DNA of 64,000 nucleotides from Pseudomonas putida (GCF_002906855.1 NZ_MINI01000048.1:372001-436000); one strand, 5' to 3'. Positions 47,443 through 57,477 are shown, counted from the first letter of the stretch. Numbers and translations are program-made. The notes: generated by a model from the sequence alone, not told the origin.

Positions 47443-48819
47443 TCAGATGCCACCAGCGGTGAGCTTTTCCGGGTCCAGCAGTGCCTCGAGCTGATCGCGC
47501 GACAGGTCGGTGTGCTCCAGAGCCACATCGATGATCGGGCGGCCCTGCTGATAGGCGGTCTTGGCGATTTCGGCGGCCTTGAGGTAGCCGATGATCGGAT
47601 TCAGCGCCGTGACCAGGATCGGGTTACGCGCCAAGGCTTCCTTGAGCTTGCCCTCGTTGACCTTGAAGCTGGCAATGGCTTTGTCGGCCAACAGGCGGCT
47701 GGCGTTGGCCATCAGCTCGATGCTCTCCAGCAGGTTACGGGCGATCACCGGCAGCATCACGTTCAGCTCGAAGTTGCCCGATTGGCCGGCCACAGCGATG
47801 GTGGCGTCATTGCCGATCACCTGGGCAGCGACCATGGCAGTGGCTTCCGGGATCACCGGGTTGACCTTGCCCGGCATGATCGAAGAGCCCGGCTGAAGGC
47901 CCTGAAGCTCGATTTCACCCAAGCCGGCCAAGGGGCCAGAGTTCATCCAGCGCAGGTCGTTGGCAATCTTCATCAGCGCCACGGCAGTCGTCTTGAGCTG
48001 GCCAGACAGCGCCACGGCGGTGTCCTGGGAGCCGATCAGCGCGAACAGGTTATGGCCAGAGGTGAACTCGACCTTGGTGAGACCGCTCAGTTGCCGTGCG
48101 AAGCCAGCAGCGAACTGCGGGTGGGCGTTGATCCCGGTGCCCACCGCGGTGCCACCCTGAGCCAGTGCCTGCAGGCTCGGCAGGGTCGCTTCGAGGTGTG
48201 TCTTGGCGCCATTGATCTGCGCAGCCCAGCCATCGAGCACCTGGCTCATGCGCACCGGCATGGCATCCATCAGGTGGGTACGGCCAGTCTTCACATACTG
48301 ATGCACCTGGGCCGACTTGGCCTCGATCACCTGAACGAGGTGGCTCAGCGCAGGCAACAGTTGCTCATGCAGTGCCAGCGCGGCACTGACATGGATGGTG
48401 GTGGGGATGATGTCGTTGCTGCTCTGCCCACAGTTGACGTGGTCGTTGGCATTGACCGCTTCACCGAGCACGCTGCTGGCCAGGGTGGCGATCACCTCGT
48501 TGGCGTTCATGTTCGAACTGGTACCGGAGCCGGTCTGGAACACATCCACCGGGAAGTGCTGGATGAAATCTTCGGCCAGCAGTTGCTCGACTGCCTTGAC
48601 GATGGCCTGGCCCTGCCCTGCAGATAGTTGCTCCAGCTCGACGTTGGCCTTGGCCGCAGCGGCCTTGGCCAGCAACAGGGCGCGGATGAACTGGGCCGGC
48701 ATGCGCTGGCCGCTGATCGGGAAGTTGTCGACCGCGCGCTGGGTCTGGGCGCCATACAATGCCTTGGCAGGTACCTGCAGCTCGCCCATGCTGTCACGCT
48801 CGATACGGGTATCACTCAT
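47443..48819 (-). CDS. fumC: Fumarase class II, iron-independent
   Basis: 458 aa. The fumarase/aspartase signature GSSIMPGKVNP, the TGSGTSSNMNANEVIA region and GRTHLMDAMPVRM are present. Class II fumarase needs no iron-sulfur cluster and so replaces class I enzymes under iron starvation or oxidative stress. The start overlaps the end of fagA by 8 nt. Confidence 0.97.
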   Translation of the reverse strand: MSDTRIERDSMGELQVPAKALYGAQTQRAVDNFPISGQRMPAQFIRALLLAKAAAAKANVELEQLSAGQGQAIVKAVEQLLAEDFIQHFPVDVFQTGSGTSSNMNANEVIATLASSVLGEAVNANDHVNCGQSSNDIIPTTIHVSAALALHEQLLPALSHLVQVIEAKSAQVHQYVKTGRTHLMDAMPVRMSQVLDGWAAQINGAKTHLEATLPSLQALAQGGTAVGTGINAHPQFAAGFARQLSGLTKVEFTSGHNLFALIGSQDTAVALSGQLKTTAVALMKIANDLRWMNSGPLAGLGEIELQGLQPGSSIMPGKVNPVIPEATAMVAAQVIGNDATIAVAGQSGNFELNVMLPVIARNLLESIELMANASRLLADKAIASFKVNEGKLKEALARNPILVTALNPIIGYLKAAEIAKTAYQQGRPIIDVALEHTDLSRDQLEALLDPEKLTAGGI

Positions 48820-49204
48820 CTTCAGATCCTTGCATCAGTTCATCGGGAGAAATAGACGGCAGCAGCCGGCAGTTGGCCAGCTGCAAGGCATAGGGCTGCC
48901 AGCGCTGGTTCTGCCCGCGGCGATCGAGGTTGCGCAGGTCGAGCAGTGGGCGCCAGGCCTGGTCCAGGCAAAGGCAGCGCCAATGCCAGGGCAACATGCG
49001 GTCGCAGGCGGTATCCAGCAGCAGACGGAAGGAGGTCAGTGCCACGGTCCATGGCGACGTTTCCGTGCAGCACACCAGGTAACGGCCTTCGGCCAAGTAG
49101 TGCTCGATCAGGCGCGGTTCGTCGGGCTCGAGCGCGCAGCGGATGCGCCGACTGAGCCAGCGCCAGTTTTCCAGGTAAGGCAGTTCGCGGAGGACGGATT
49201 TCAT
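48812..49204 (-). CDS. fagA: FagA-like protein, first gene of the Fur-controlled operon
   Basis: 130 aa from ATG 49204; two other ATGs (49213, 49210) lie just upstream and none has a strong ribosome site. No membrane segment; Trp- and Cys-containing (RELPYLENWRWLSRRIRCAL ... RYLVCCTETSPW). It matches by position fagA (Fur-associated gene) of P. aeruginosa, whose biochemical role is unknown. A Fur box lies 23 bp upstream of the chosen start. Confidence 0.8.
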   Translation of the reverse strand: MKSVLRELPYLENWRWLSRRIRCALEPDEPRLIEHYLAEGRYLVCCTETSPWTVALTSFRLLLDTACDRMLPWHWRCLCLDQAWRPLLDLRNLDRRGQNQRWQPYALQLANCRLLPSISPDELMQGSEDE

Positions 49205-49226
49205 GAACATCATCGCCGGGCTACTG

Positions 49227-49245
49227 GAGAATGATATTCATTATT
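49227..49245 (-). promoter_or_regulatory. Fur box before fagA-fumC-orfX-sodA
   Basis: GAGAATGATATTCATTATT agrees at 16 of 19 positions with the consensus GATAATGATAATCATTATC. It sits directly before fagA, where a Fur-Fe repressor would block the operon when iron is plentiful. Confidence 0.9.
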
Positions 49246-49282
49246 AAGTGATAAACTGAATCACTTCAACTGGGCAATGATG

Positions 49283-49313
49283 AAAAAAAAACCCGGCGCG
49301 AAGGCCGGGTTTC
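49283..49313 (-). terminator. Intrinsic terminator of pmbA
   Basis: AACCCGGC and GCCGGGTT form a stem with a 6-nt loop; on the minus strand it is followed by nine T. It lies about 28 bp after the pmbA stop. Confidence 0.9.
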
Positions 49314-49340
49314 AACATCAGTGTGCATTTCAGGCGAATG

Positions 49341-50687
49341 TCAGCTGCCTGCGACCGTCATCCGCTCGATCAGCACCGACCCTGTGTGGATATTGCTACG
49401 CGTTTCAAGATCACTGCCAATCGCGACAATCTGCTGGAACATGTCCTTCATATTGCCGGCGATGGTCACTTCCTGCACTGCATGCTGGATCTCGCCATTC
49501 TCGACCCAGAAGCCCGCAGCGCCGCGCGAGTAATCGCCGGTAACCATGTTCAGACCATGGCCCATCAGCTCGGTCACCAGCAGGCCACGGCCCATGCGCC
49601 GGATCAGCGCCGCCTGGTCTTCTACGCCATGGGTGACATACAGATTGTGCACGCCCCCGGCGTTGGCAGTGCTCGGCAAGCCCAGTTTGCGCCCGGAGTA
49701 GGTACCCAGCAGGTATGACACCAGCTCGCCTTTGTCGACGAACGGCTTGGCGTAAGTCGCCAGCCCGTCACCGTCGAATGCAGCGCTGCCCAGTGCGCGC
49801 GGGATGTGCGGACGCTCGTCGAGGGTCAGCCAGGACGGGAACAGGCGCTGACCGATGGTACCCTCGAGGAACGAAGACTTGCGGTACAGGTTGCCGCCCG
49901 AGATGGCCGACAGGAAACTGCCGAACAAGCCACCCGCCAGCTCGGCGGAGAACAGCACGGGGACCTCGCAGGTCGGTACCGGCCGCGCACCGAGGCGGCT
50001 GGCGGCGCGCTGGGCGGCGCGCACGCCAATGCTACGCGGGTCGGCCAGCAGATTGCCTTGGCGGTTCACATCGTACCAGTAGTCACGCTGCATCTGGCCT
50101 TCGCCTTCGGCGATCATCACGCAGCTGAGGCTGTGCCGGGTCGAGGCGTAGCCACCAATGAAGCCGTGGCTGTTGCCATACACGCGGCAACCCTGGTGAG
50201 TATTCAGGGTGGTGCCATCGGCATTGAGGATGCGCTTGTCGGCATCGAATGCCGCCGCCTCGCAGGCCAGCGCCATCTCGATGGCCTTCTCCGGCTCGAT
50301 GTCCCAGTCGTGATAAAGGTCGAGGTCGGGGATCTCGCGGGCCATCAGCGCGGCATCCGCCAAACCCGAGCATTCGTCCTCGGAGGTATGCTTGGCAATC
50401 GCCAATGCGGCGGCCACGGTTTCGCGGATGGCATCCGGGCCACTGGCCGAGGTGCTGGCCGAGCCCTTGCGCTGGCCGACATAGAGGGTGATGCCAAAGC
50501 CCTGGTCGCGGTTGAATTCTACCGTCTCGACCTCGCGCTGACGCACCGTGGTGGACAGGCCCTGCTCCAGCGATACCGCCACTTCGCAGGCACTGGCGCC
50601 TTGCTTGCGTGCTTGCGCAATGATCGCTTCGACCTGCTCCTGCAACGCTGGCAGGTCCTTGGGGCCTACGCTCTGGACTGCACTCAT
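49341..50687 (-). CDS. pmbA: Metalloprotease PmbA/TldE
   Basis: 448 aa from ATG 50687, with GGAG just upstream (a GTG four codons earlier is less likely). TldE family features: TVRQREVETVEFNRDQGFGITLYVGQRKGSAS and MGRGLLVTELMGHGLNMVTGDYSRGAAGFWVENGEI. With TldD it forms the heterodimeric protease that processes peptides such as microcins and CcdA. TldD is encoded 670 bp away beyond darP. Confidence 0.95.
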   Translation of the reverse strand: MSAVQSVGPKDLPALQEQVEAIIAQARKQGASACEVAVSLEQGLSTTVRQREVETVEFNRDQGFGITLYVGQRKGSASTSASGPDAIRETVAAALAIAKHTSEDECSGLADAALMAREIPDLDLYHDWDIEPEKAIEMALACEAAAFDADKRILNADGTTLNTHQGCRVYGNSHGFIGGYASTRHSLSCVMIAEGEGQMQRDYWYDVNRQGNLLADPRSIGVRAAQRAASRLGARPVPTCEVPVLFSAELAGGLFGSFLSAISGGNLYRKSSFLEGTIGQRLFPSWLTLDERPHIPRALGSAAFDGDGLATYAKPFVDKGELVSYLLGTYSGRKLGLPSTANAGGVHNLYVTHGVEDQAALIRRMGRGLLVTELMGHGLNMVTGDYSRGAAGFWVENGEIQHAVQEVTIAGNMKDMFQQIVAIGSDLETRSNIHTGSVLIERMTVAGS

Positions 50688-50796
50688 GGTTTTCTCCACT
50701 CAAATTCTGCGTTCGGCGAGGGTCATTCTACGACCGGGCACGGACAAGCGGCCCCCGACTGGTTATCATGGCGGCGATTTCTAGCGGACTGCCACC

Positions 50797-51318
50797 ATGG
50801 TTGATTCATACGACGACGCCTTCGACGGCGAAAAAAGCAAAACCCAGATCAAGCGCGAGCTGCATGCGCTGGTCGAACTCGGCGAGCGCCTGACCACGGT
50901 CAAGGCCGATACCCTGGCGCGCCTGCCGCTCACCGACGAACTGCGCAAGGCCCTGGCCGATGCCAGCAAGCACACCGCCCACGGTGCACGCAAACGCCAC
51001 ATGTCGTTCGTCGGCAAGCTGATGCGCGACCAGGACCTGGACGCCATCCACGCCGTGCTCGAGCAAATCGACAGCTCCAGCCGCCAGTACAACGAGCGCT
51101 TCCATAATCTGGAGCGCTGGCGCGACCGCCTGATCGACGGTAACGACGAAGACCTCGAGCGTTTCGTCAACGATTACCCCGAGACCGATCGCCAGCAATT
51201 GCGCTCGCTGATCCGTCATGCCCAGCACGAAAAGGCGCGGAACAAACCGCCTGCCGCTGCGCGCAAGGTGTTCAAGTACATCCGCGATCTGGACGAGATG
51301 CAGCGCGGTCTGCGCTGA
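50797..51318 (+). CDS. darP: Ribosome biogenesis factor DarP/YjgA
   Basis: 173 aa, charged and helical (MVDSYDDAFDGEKSKTQIKRELHALVELGERLTTVKADTLARLPL). The UPF0307/DUF615 family binds 50S precursors and helps peptidyl-transferase-centre maturation in E. coli. Position between pmbA and tldD is conserved in Pseudomonas. It is divergent from pmbA and convergent with tldD. Confidence 0.94.
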   Translation: MVDSYDDAFDGEKSKTQIKRELHALVELGERLTTVKADTLARLPLTDELRKALADASKHTAHGARKRHMSFVGKLMRDQDLDAIHAVLEQIDSSSRQYNERFHNLERWRDRLIDGNDEDLERFVNDYPETDRQQLRSLIRHAQHEKARNKPPAAARKVFKYIRDLDEMQRGLR

Positions 51319-51330
51319 CTCCCGCCGTCT

Positions 51331-51349
51331 GGGGCTGCATTGCAGCCCC
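51331..51349. terminator. Hairpin between convergent darP and tldD
   Basis: GGGGCTGC-ATT-GCAGCCCC, an 8-bp perfect stem, is placed between the two stop codons. The same core occurs after valS (22779), so it may be a repeat family rather than a classical terminator; no T-run follows. Confidence 0.5.
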
Positions 51350-51359
51350 CGGACATTCA

Positions 51360-52799
51360 TCAAGCGCCAGTACCGCCCACGGTAATCGCATCCAGCTTCA
51401 AGGTCGGCTGCCCGACGCCTACCGGCACCGATTGCCCATCCTTGCCGCACGTTCCCACTCCACTGTCCAGCGCCAGGTCGTTACCGACCATCGACACCCG
51501 GCTCATGGCCTCCGGCCCGTTGCCGATCAAGGTCGCGCCCTTCACTGGCGCGGTGATCTTGCCGTCTTCGATCAGGTAGGCTTCGCTGGTCGAGAACACG
51601 AACTTGCCACTGGTGATATCGACCTGGCCACCGCCGAGGTTGGCGCAGTAGATGCCTTTCTTCACCGAAGCGATGATTTCTTGCGGGTCGCTCTTGCCGG
51701 CCAGCATGTAGGTGTTGGTCATGCGCGGCATCGGCAGATGCGCATAGGACTCGCGGCGACCGTTGCCGGTAACCGCCATGCCCATCAGGCGTGCATTGAG
51801 CTTGTCCTGCATGTAGCCCTTGAGAATGCCGTTCTCGATCAGCGTGGTGCATTCGGTCGGCGTGCCTTCGTCATCGACACTCAATGAGCCACGGCGACCT
51901 TCGAGGGTGCCGTCGTCGACAATGGTGCACAGTTCCGAAGCGACCTTCTCGCCGATCCGCCCGCTGAATGCCGAGCTGCCCTTGCGGTTGAAGTCACCTT
52001 CCAGGCCGTGGCCGACCGCTTCGTGCAGCAGCACGCCCGACCAGCCGGAACCCAGCACCACCGGCAACGTGCCGGCCGGTGCCGGGATAGCTTCAAGGTT
52101 CACCAGCGCCTGGCGCAGCGCTTCGCGGGCATAGCCCATGACCCGCTCTTCAGTGAAGAAGCGGTAGTCGGTACGCCCGCCACCGCCCTGCCCGCCACGC
52201 TCGCGACGGCCATTCTGCTCGACGATGACGCTGACATTGAAACGTACCAGTGGGCGTACATCGGCGGCCAGGCTACCGTCGGCAGCAGCAATCAGGATGC
52301 GCTCCCAGACCCCTGCCATGCTGACGCTAACCTGCTGGATACGCGGGTCGAGGGCACGGGTGGCGGCATCGACACGCTTGAGCAGTTCGACCTTTTCGGC
52401 ACGGCTGAGCACATCCAGCGGATTGTCCGGCGCATACAGCGCAGTGACGTCCTGGCTACGGAACGCCTGCACCGTGCCGTTCTGGCCGGCGCGGGAAATC
52501 GAGCGGGCAGCACGGGCCGCCGAAGTCAGCGCCTCAAGGTTGATCGCATTGCTGTAGGCGAAGCCGGTCTTCTCGCCGGACTGGGCACGCACGCCCACAC
52601 CCTGGTCGAGGTTGAAGCTGCCTTCTTTGACGATGCCGTCCTCCAGCGCCCAGGTTTCCGAGATCTGGCCCTGGAAATACAGGTCCGCGGCGTCAATGCC
52701 GGGGCCGGCCAGTTCGCCCAGCACGCTCTGCAGGCTGTCGAGGGTGAGTCCGCCCGGGGCCAGGAGCTGCTCGCTGACGGTGGATAACATCTGGCTCAT
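51360..52799 (-). CDS. tldD: Metalloprotease TldD
   Basis: 479 aa from ATG 52799, with GGAG 5 nt upstream. The zinc-binding HEAVGHGLEGDFNRKGSSAF motif (HExxxH) is intact. It is the catalytic partner of PmbA/TldE. It follows the nitrilase-like gene with a 2-bp gap. Confidence 0.97.
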   Translation of the reverse strand: MSQMLSTVSEQLLAPGGLTLDSLQSVLGELAGPGIDAADLYFQGQISETWALEDGIVKEGSFNLDQGVGVRAQSGEKTGFAYSNAINLEALTSAARAARSISRAGQNGTVQAFRSQDVTALYAPDNPLDVLSRAEKVELLKRVDAATRALDPRIQQVSVSMAGVWERILIAAADGSLAADVRPLVRFNVSVIVEQNGRRERGGQGGGGRTDYRFFTEERVMGYAREALRQALVNLEAIPAPAGTLPVVLGSGWSGVLLHEAVGHGLEGDFNRKGSSAFSGRIGEKVASELCTIVDDGTLEGRRGSLSVDDEGTPTECTTLIENGILKGYMQDKLNARLMGMAVTGNGRRESYAHLPMPRMTNTYMLAGKSDPQEIIASVKKGIYCANLGGGQVDITSGKFVFSTSEAYLIEDGKITAPVKGATLIGNGPEAMSRVSMVGNDLALDSGVGTCGKDGQSVPVGVGQPTLKLDAITVGGTGA

Positions 52800-52801
52800 A
52801 G

Positions 52802-53653
52802 TCACTCCGAGGTGTGCGCAGGCCGCAAGGCGTCCTGCGAGAAAAAGCGCCGGTGCGTGGTGACCGGCATGCGCGCCCGGATGGACGCCTGTTCATCAAT
52901 GTCGCGCTCGGCGAGCAATACCGCTTCGCCGTGCGCCTGTTCTGCGACGATCCGCCCCCAAGGGTCGACGATCGCCGCATGGCCGTGGGTTTCCCGCGGG
53001 CCTGGATGAGTACCGCCCTGGGCCGCCGCCAGCACATAGCACTGGGTCTCGATGGCCCGGGCACGGATCAGCACTTCCCAATGCGCAGCACCTGTGACCG
53101 CAGTGAAGGCGGCCGGTGCCGTGATCAGCTCCGCGCCTGCAGCGCGCAAGGCGCTGTACAGCTCGGGGAAGCGCAGGTCGTAACATACGCTGAGCCCCAG
53201 GCGGCCTACCGGCGTATCGGCCACCACCACCCGCGCGCCATGGGCATAGTCATCGGACTCGCGGTAGCGACCACGGTTGTCGGCCACATCCACGTCGAAC
53301 AGGTGCAGCTTGTCGTAGCGCGCCACCACTTCGCCGTGTTCGTCGATCAGCAGCGAACAGGCATGGGCTCTGGCGTCTGGCTGGCCTTGTGGCGGCAGCG
53401 GCAAGGTACCGGCAACAATCCATAATCTGAGGTCGCGTGCGGTACGTTTCAACCATGGCAGGATCGGACCTTCGCCCATGGCTTCGGCGCGGCCGATGGC
53501 AGCGGCATCCTTGCGTCCCATTGCCGCGAAGTTTTCCGGCAGCACCGCCAGCCGTGCACCGCCCAAGGCCGCCTGCTCGAGCAGGGCGCCCGCACGCTGC
53601 AGGTTGGCCAGCACATCGTCCTGGCTGACCATCTGGATGACCGCTGCCTTCAT
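52802..53653 (-). CDS. Carbon-nitrogen hydrolase (Nit/nitrilase superfamily)
   Basis: 283 aa from ATG 53653, with GGGAG 5 nt upstream. The catalytic triad is visible: Glu40 (LPENFAAMG), Lys115 (YDKLHLFDVDV) and Cys157 (LSVCYDLRFPELY). The close match to Nit1-type proteins suggests an amidase, possibly deaminated-glutathione amidase; the substrate is not proven. It is between yhdP and tldD, likely one operon. Confidence 0.9.
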   Translation of the reverse strand: MKAAVIQMVSQDDVLANLQRAGALLEQAALGGARLAVLPENFAAMGRKDAAAIGRAEAMGEGPILPWLKRTARDLRLWIVAGTLPLPPQGQPDARAHACSLLIDEHGEVVARYDKLHLFDVDVADNRGRYRESDDYAHGARVVVADTPVGRLGLSVCYDLRFPELYSALRAAGAELITAPAAFTAVTGAAHWEVLIRARAIETQCYVLAAAQGGTHPGPRETHGHAAIVDPWGRIVAEQAHGEAVLLAERDIDEQASIRARMPVTTHRRFFSQDALRPAHTSE

Positions 53654-53667
53654 GGGCACTCCCGAAG

Positions 53668-56600
53668 TTATTTATCGAACGGTTTCACAAAGGTGATTTT
53701 AGGCTCTTTCACCGGGCCTTCGACGCGATAGTGCACGCTGGCGAAACGCGACACCCGGTCGCCGATCAGCCGATCGACCAGGAACAGCGCGCCGCCGACC
53801 GCTGGCGCACCGACGATCAGCGCGGCCAGCGGCAGGTTGTTGGTCACCGGCAGGGTCACCTGCAGGTTGGCAGCGACCCGGTCGCGCACCAAGTCCAGCG
53901 TGCCATCCAGCTCGAAGTTGCTCGACGGCCCGGTCACGGCGATCGGCTCACGGGTCACGTAGACACCGCTGCTGGCCACCAGCAGGCCCTTGACCCGGTC
54001 GTAAGCCAGGCCCTTGTCGAACAGGTCGGAGAAGTCCAGGCGCAGTCGCCGGCCAATCGAGTTGAAGTTGAGCAGGCCGAACACACGCAGGGCCTGGGCG
54101 CCACCTTCCACTTCGACGAACTGACCGCTGCGCAAGGCGGCATCCATACTGCCAGAGAAGCGCTTGAGGCCGACCCAGGCCGGCGAACCGGGCCAGCGGC
54201 CGTCGACATCCAGGCGGAAATCGCGGCTGGTCACGGTCGGAGCGAAACCCCAGGCCTTGAGCACATCGGCGAGGTTCTTGCCATCGAGTCGGCCTTTGTA
54301 CCAGCTGCTGGTGGCCCCGGTTTGGCCTTCCCAACCGCCACTGCCATCGACATGCAGGCCTTTGAAATCCAGGTCGATGTCCTGCGCCGCCACCCCCCGT
54401 GCAGTCGGGCGCAGCTTCAGCGCGGCATTGCCGAACAGGTCGTCGCCGCGGTACAGCTTGTCGATGCTCAGGTCCAGAGCCGGCACCTTGCGCGGGTCGA
54501 ACGAAGCCAGCGGGTCAGGGCCTTCTTCCGATTGCGTCTCAGCCGGGTCGGCCGGCGGCAGCCGCAGGGTCTGCAGGCGCACGACCATCGGCGCAGCCTT
54601 GGCATCCGGCACGCGCGCGTTACCGATGACTTCCTTGCTGTCCAGGCGCAGGTCCCAGGCGGCGGCGCCTCGGGTCAGGCGCACCACGGCCTGGTTCAGG
54701 CTCATGCCGAAGGCTTTCAGCTGGCCGATGCTCAAGTCCACACCCTGCAGGTTCTGCCGGGCATTGCCACCGGGGTCGTTACCGGCAAAGCGTGCGGCCT
54801 GTTCCTGCCAAGGGCCCAGGTCCAGGCTTTCCAGCCGCCCCTTCACCCGCAACCCCTGGCCCGTTGGCAGTTGCGCCTGGCCAGCTCCAAGCAGCAATTC
54901 GCCACGGCCCTGGCCCAGCTTGTCGGCCGGGGCGGCGTAGGCGAAACGAGCCAGGTCGGCGTAAGCCACATCAAAACGCCGCTCAGGCCCTTGCAGGTTC
55001 ATGCTGAAACGGGTGTCGCGAGTATCCGCGGCCGCCTTGCCGAAGGGGGCCGGCAGGTCGATGGTCAGCCCCTTGAGCGAAGAACTGACATTCAAGCTGT
55101 TGTCACGGCTACCCAGATTGACCTGCAACTGGTACGGCAGATCGCCGGAGGCGGGCAAGGTCTGCTTGAACTGCAGCCAGTCGGTCAGGGACTTCAGCGA
55201 AGCCCGGCCACTTGCGTTGATGCGCGTCTGCATCTGCCCAGGCTGGCCCTCGGCGCTGATCTGCGCAGTGGCCGGCTTGCCGAACACTTGCAAGCTGATG
55301 TTCTTGCCGCTCAGCCCCTTGTCGAAGTCGAAGCTGAAGTCGCCCTTCAGGTGCGTCAGGTCCAGGCTGGGCGGGGCCACCTTCAGGCGTGCGTCGGCAG
55401 TGGCGAAGTCCACCAGCACTTTTGGCCGCTCGCCGTGGGCCAGGGGTACGTCGAGCTTGAGCTTGCCCTCGAGTGGGCCCTCGCCTTCCCAGCCGGCGAA
55501 GATCTCGCCCGTGCCGATCGGCGCTTCCTTGAGAATCTTCAAGCCATCGCCGAGGCTGCCGTCGAAATTGCCGTCAAGGTACAGGTGACTGTGCTGGCCG
55601 CTGTCGACATGGGGAATGTTCACGCTGACGTCGCTGACTTTGGTGTCGAGCAGCAGGCCCTTGCTGGCCTTGATGCGCACGCCGCTGTCTTCGATCAGCA
55701 CATCGCCATCCACCTGCTGCACCTGCGGCCAGCCTGGCTGGAAGTCCAGTGCGGCATCGTGGACCTTGAAGAACAGGCTGATGCTGCGAGATTCCGGCGT
55801 GGCACCGTGGTTCAACGAGCCCTGGTACTGGAAGTAGCCCTGGTCGACGTTGCCTTTGACGATGGCGCTGCGCAACCATTCGTCGAGGGCCGGGCTCAGC
55901 ACTTGCGGCAGGTACTTGGCGGTGTAACGGCCATCGCCTTCGGTCAGGCCGACGCGCAGGTCCATGTAGCTTTCGGCGCCTTCGTCGAACAGCAGGCGAA
56001 TCAGGAAGTCGCCGGCAATCTTGCCTTCCTCGCCCAGCACCTTGAGGTAGGGTGCGATGAGGGTGAAACCGTGCTTGTCCAATGCCCAGGTCAGGCGCGC
56101 ATTGGCCTTCTGGTACTGCCAGGGTTTGGCGAAGATCGGATACAGGTGCAGCATGAAGGCGTCGGTATCCAGACGCAGCTCGCCATGCCCGAGGTCACCG
56201 CTGATGCTGCCGCTGACATTACCGGCCGCCGGTGCACCATGATAGGCATCGAAACCGACCCGCTCCAGGTTGGCAGCAAACTGCAGGCGCTGGTCGCCCT
56301 CGGCTTTTGGCCGTGCTTCCAGGCGAACGTTGCGCAGGGCCCCGGTGACTTTCAGCGCATCGACCACTGTCATGAGCTTGTCTGGCAAGGGGGCCAATGC
56401 ATCGATCAAGGGGGTCAAGGGAGTGAGATCAAGGCGGTCAGCCTGCACTTGCCAGGTTTCGTCCGCCGGGTCATCGCCCAGCCGCTGGTTCACTTGCAGG
56501 TGCGATTCCCAGCGCGTCTTGCCGATGCTCGCAGCGAGTGAATCCACCACCACATCGAAGCCTTGATCGCGGCGCTGGAACCAGGCAGAAACGGCAAGAT

Positions 56601-57477
56601 TGTCCAGGGCCACGGCCTTGCGCCCGGCGTAGGCACCGCGCAACTGCGGGGCATTGAGACGGACCACCGCCTGCTGCAACTGGCCCTTGCTCCAGTCGAC
56701 CCAGAACTCGCCACCGGCCTTCAACGCTTCAGCCCGCCACTGGCCCTGCAAACCAGGCGGCAACCAGCGCGCCCAGTCGCTTTGTGGGAGGCTCAGGTAG
56801 GCCTCGACCTCGCCTTCGCGCCAGGCCTTGGTGTTTACCCGGCTGCGCAGATTGATCGCCAGCGGCTGGCCGTCGGGCAAGGTGGCACGCAGGTCGAGGG
56901 CCTGGCGTGATGCGCCGGCCTGCAGGCCGACACTGACATAGGTAAGGGTCAGCGGATCCCGCTGCCAAGGCTGCAGGGTGACCTGGCTATCGAACACATC
57001 GATGCGGCCCAGTTGGCGCAAGCGCTGCAAAAGCTCGGCAGGGTCCAACGGCGCGTCGTCCTTTTTCGGCAGCCCTTCGAGGGCCCAGGCCCCCTGCTCG
57101 TCTTCGCGCAGAATCAGCTGCAGGCCACCGAGTTCGATACGCGCCAGGCGCACTTCACGGGAGGTCAGGCTGGCCCACAGGTCGGGCACCACCTTGACGT
57201 CATCCAGGCGCAGGGCCGATGCGCCCTCGCCCAGCTGCAGGTCGCGCACGCGCAATACAGGCGCCAAGCCACTCCAGCGCCCTTCCAGAGCCCCCACATG
57301 CACGGGCAGGCCCAGCGCCTGTTCGGCTTTGCTTTCGACGTCGGCACGGTATTCGGCCACCAGTGGCACCAGCTCGCGACCGAGGCTGACATACAACGCC
57401 ACCAATACCGCGAGCAGGGCGCAAATGCCCAGCCCCCAGCGGGTCAAGGCGACAAGAACGCGGTTCAGACGTCCCAT
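53668..57477 (-). CDS. yhdP: AsmA-like envelope protein YhdP
   Basis: 1269 aa, the large DUF3971/AsmA-like protein. One N-terminal membrane segment (LVALTRWGLGICALLAVLVALYVSLG) anchors a long periplasmic chain of beta repeats, ending RFASVHYRVEGPVKEPKITFVKPF. YhdP with TamB and YdbH is implicated in moving phospholipids to the outer membrane. This complements the Mla system in the same window, which works in maintaining asymmetry. It follows rng by 88 bp. Confidence 0.93.
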   Translation of the reverse strand: MGRLNRVLVALTRWGLGICALLAVLVALYVSLGRELVPLVAEYRADVESKAEQALGLPVHVGALEGRWSGLAPVLRVRDLQLGEGASALRLDDVKVVPDLWASLTSREVRLARIELGGLQLILREDEQGAWALEGLPKKDDAPLDPAELLQRLRQLGRIDVFDSQVTLQPWQRDPLTLTYVSVGLQAGASRQALDLRATLPDGQPLAINLRSRVNTKAWREGEVEAYLSLPQSDWARWLPPGLQGQWRAEALKAGGEFWVDWSKGQLQQAVVRLNAPQLRGAYAGRKAVALDNLAVSAWFQRRDQGFDVVVDSLAASIGKTRWESHLQVNQRLGDDPADETWQVQADRLDLTPLTPLIDALAPLPDKLMTVVDALKVTGALRNVRLEARPKAEGDQRLQFAANLERVGFDAYHGAPAAGNVSGSISGDLGHGELRLDTDAFMLHLYPIFAKPWQYQKANARLTWALDKHGFTLIAPYLKVLGEEGKIAGDFLIRLLFDEGAESYMDLRVGLTEGDGRYTAKYLPQVLSPALDEWLRSAIVKGNVDQGYFQYQGSLNHGATPESRSISLFFKVHDAALDFQPGWPQVQQVDGDVLIEDSGVRIKASKGLLLDTKVSDVSVNIPHVDSGQHSHLYLDGNFDGSLGDGLKILKEAPIGTGEIFAGWEGEGPLEGKLKLDVPLAHGERPKVLVDFATADARLKVAPPSLDLTHLKGDFSFDFDKGLSGKNISLQVFGKPATAQISAEGQPGQMQTRINASGRASLKSLTDWLQFKQTLPASGDLPYQLQVNLGSRDNSLNVSSSLKGLTIDLPAPFGKAAADTRDTRFSMNLQGPERRFDVAYADLARFAYAAPADKLGQGRGELLLGAGQAQLPTGQGLRVKGRLESLDLGPWQEQAARFAGNDPGGNARQNLQGVDLSIGQLKAFGMSLNQAVVRLTRGAAAWDLRLDSKEVIGNARVPDAKAAPMVVRLQTLRLPPADPAETQSEEGPDPLASFDPRKVPALDLSIDKLYRGDDLFGNAALKLRPTARGVAAQDIDLDFKGLHVDGSGGWEGQTGATSSWYKGRLDGKNLADVLKAWGFAPTVTSRDFRLDVDGRWPGSPAWVGLKRFSGSMDAALRSGQFVEVEGGAQALRVFGLLNFNSIGRRLRLDFSDLFDKGLAYDRVKGLLVASSGVYVTREPIAVTGPSSNFELDGTLDLVRDRVAANLQVTLPVTNNLPLAALIVGAPAVGGALFLVDRLIGDRVSRFASVHYRVEGPVKEPKITFVKPFDK

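Noticed and set aside
53731..56541. 936-codon open frame opposite yhdP
   Set aside because: Antisense shadow with biased composition; yhdP has clear homology and a membrane anchor.
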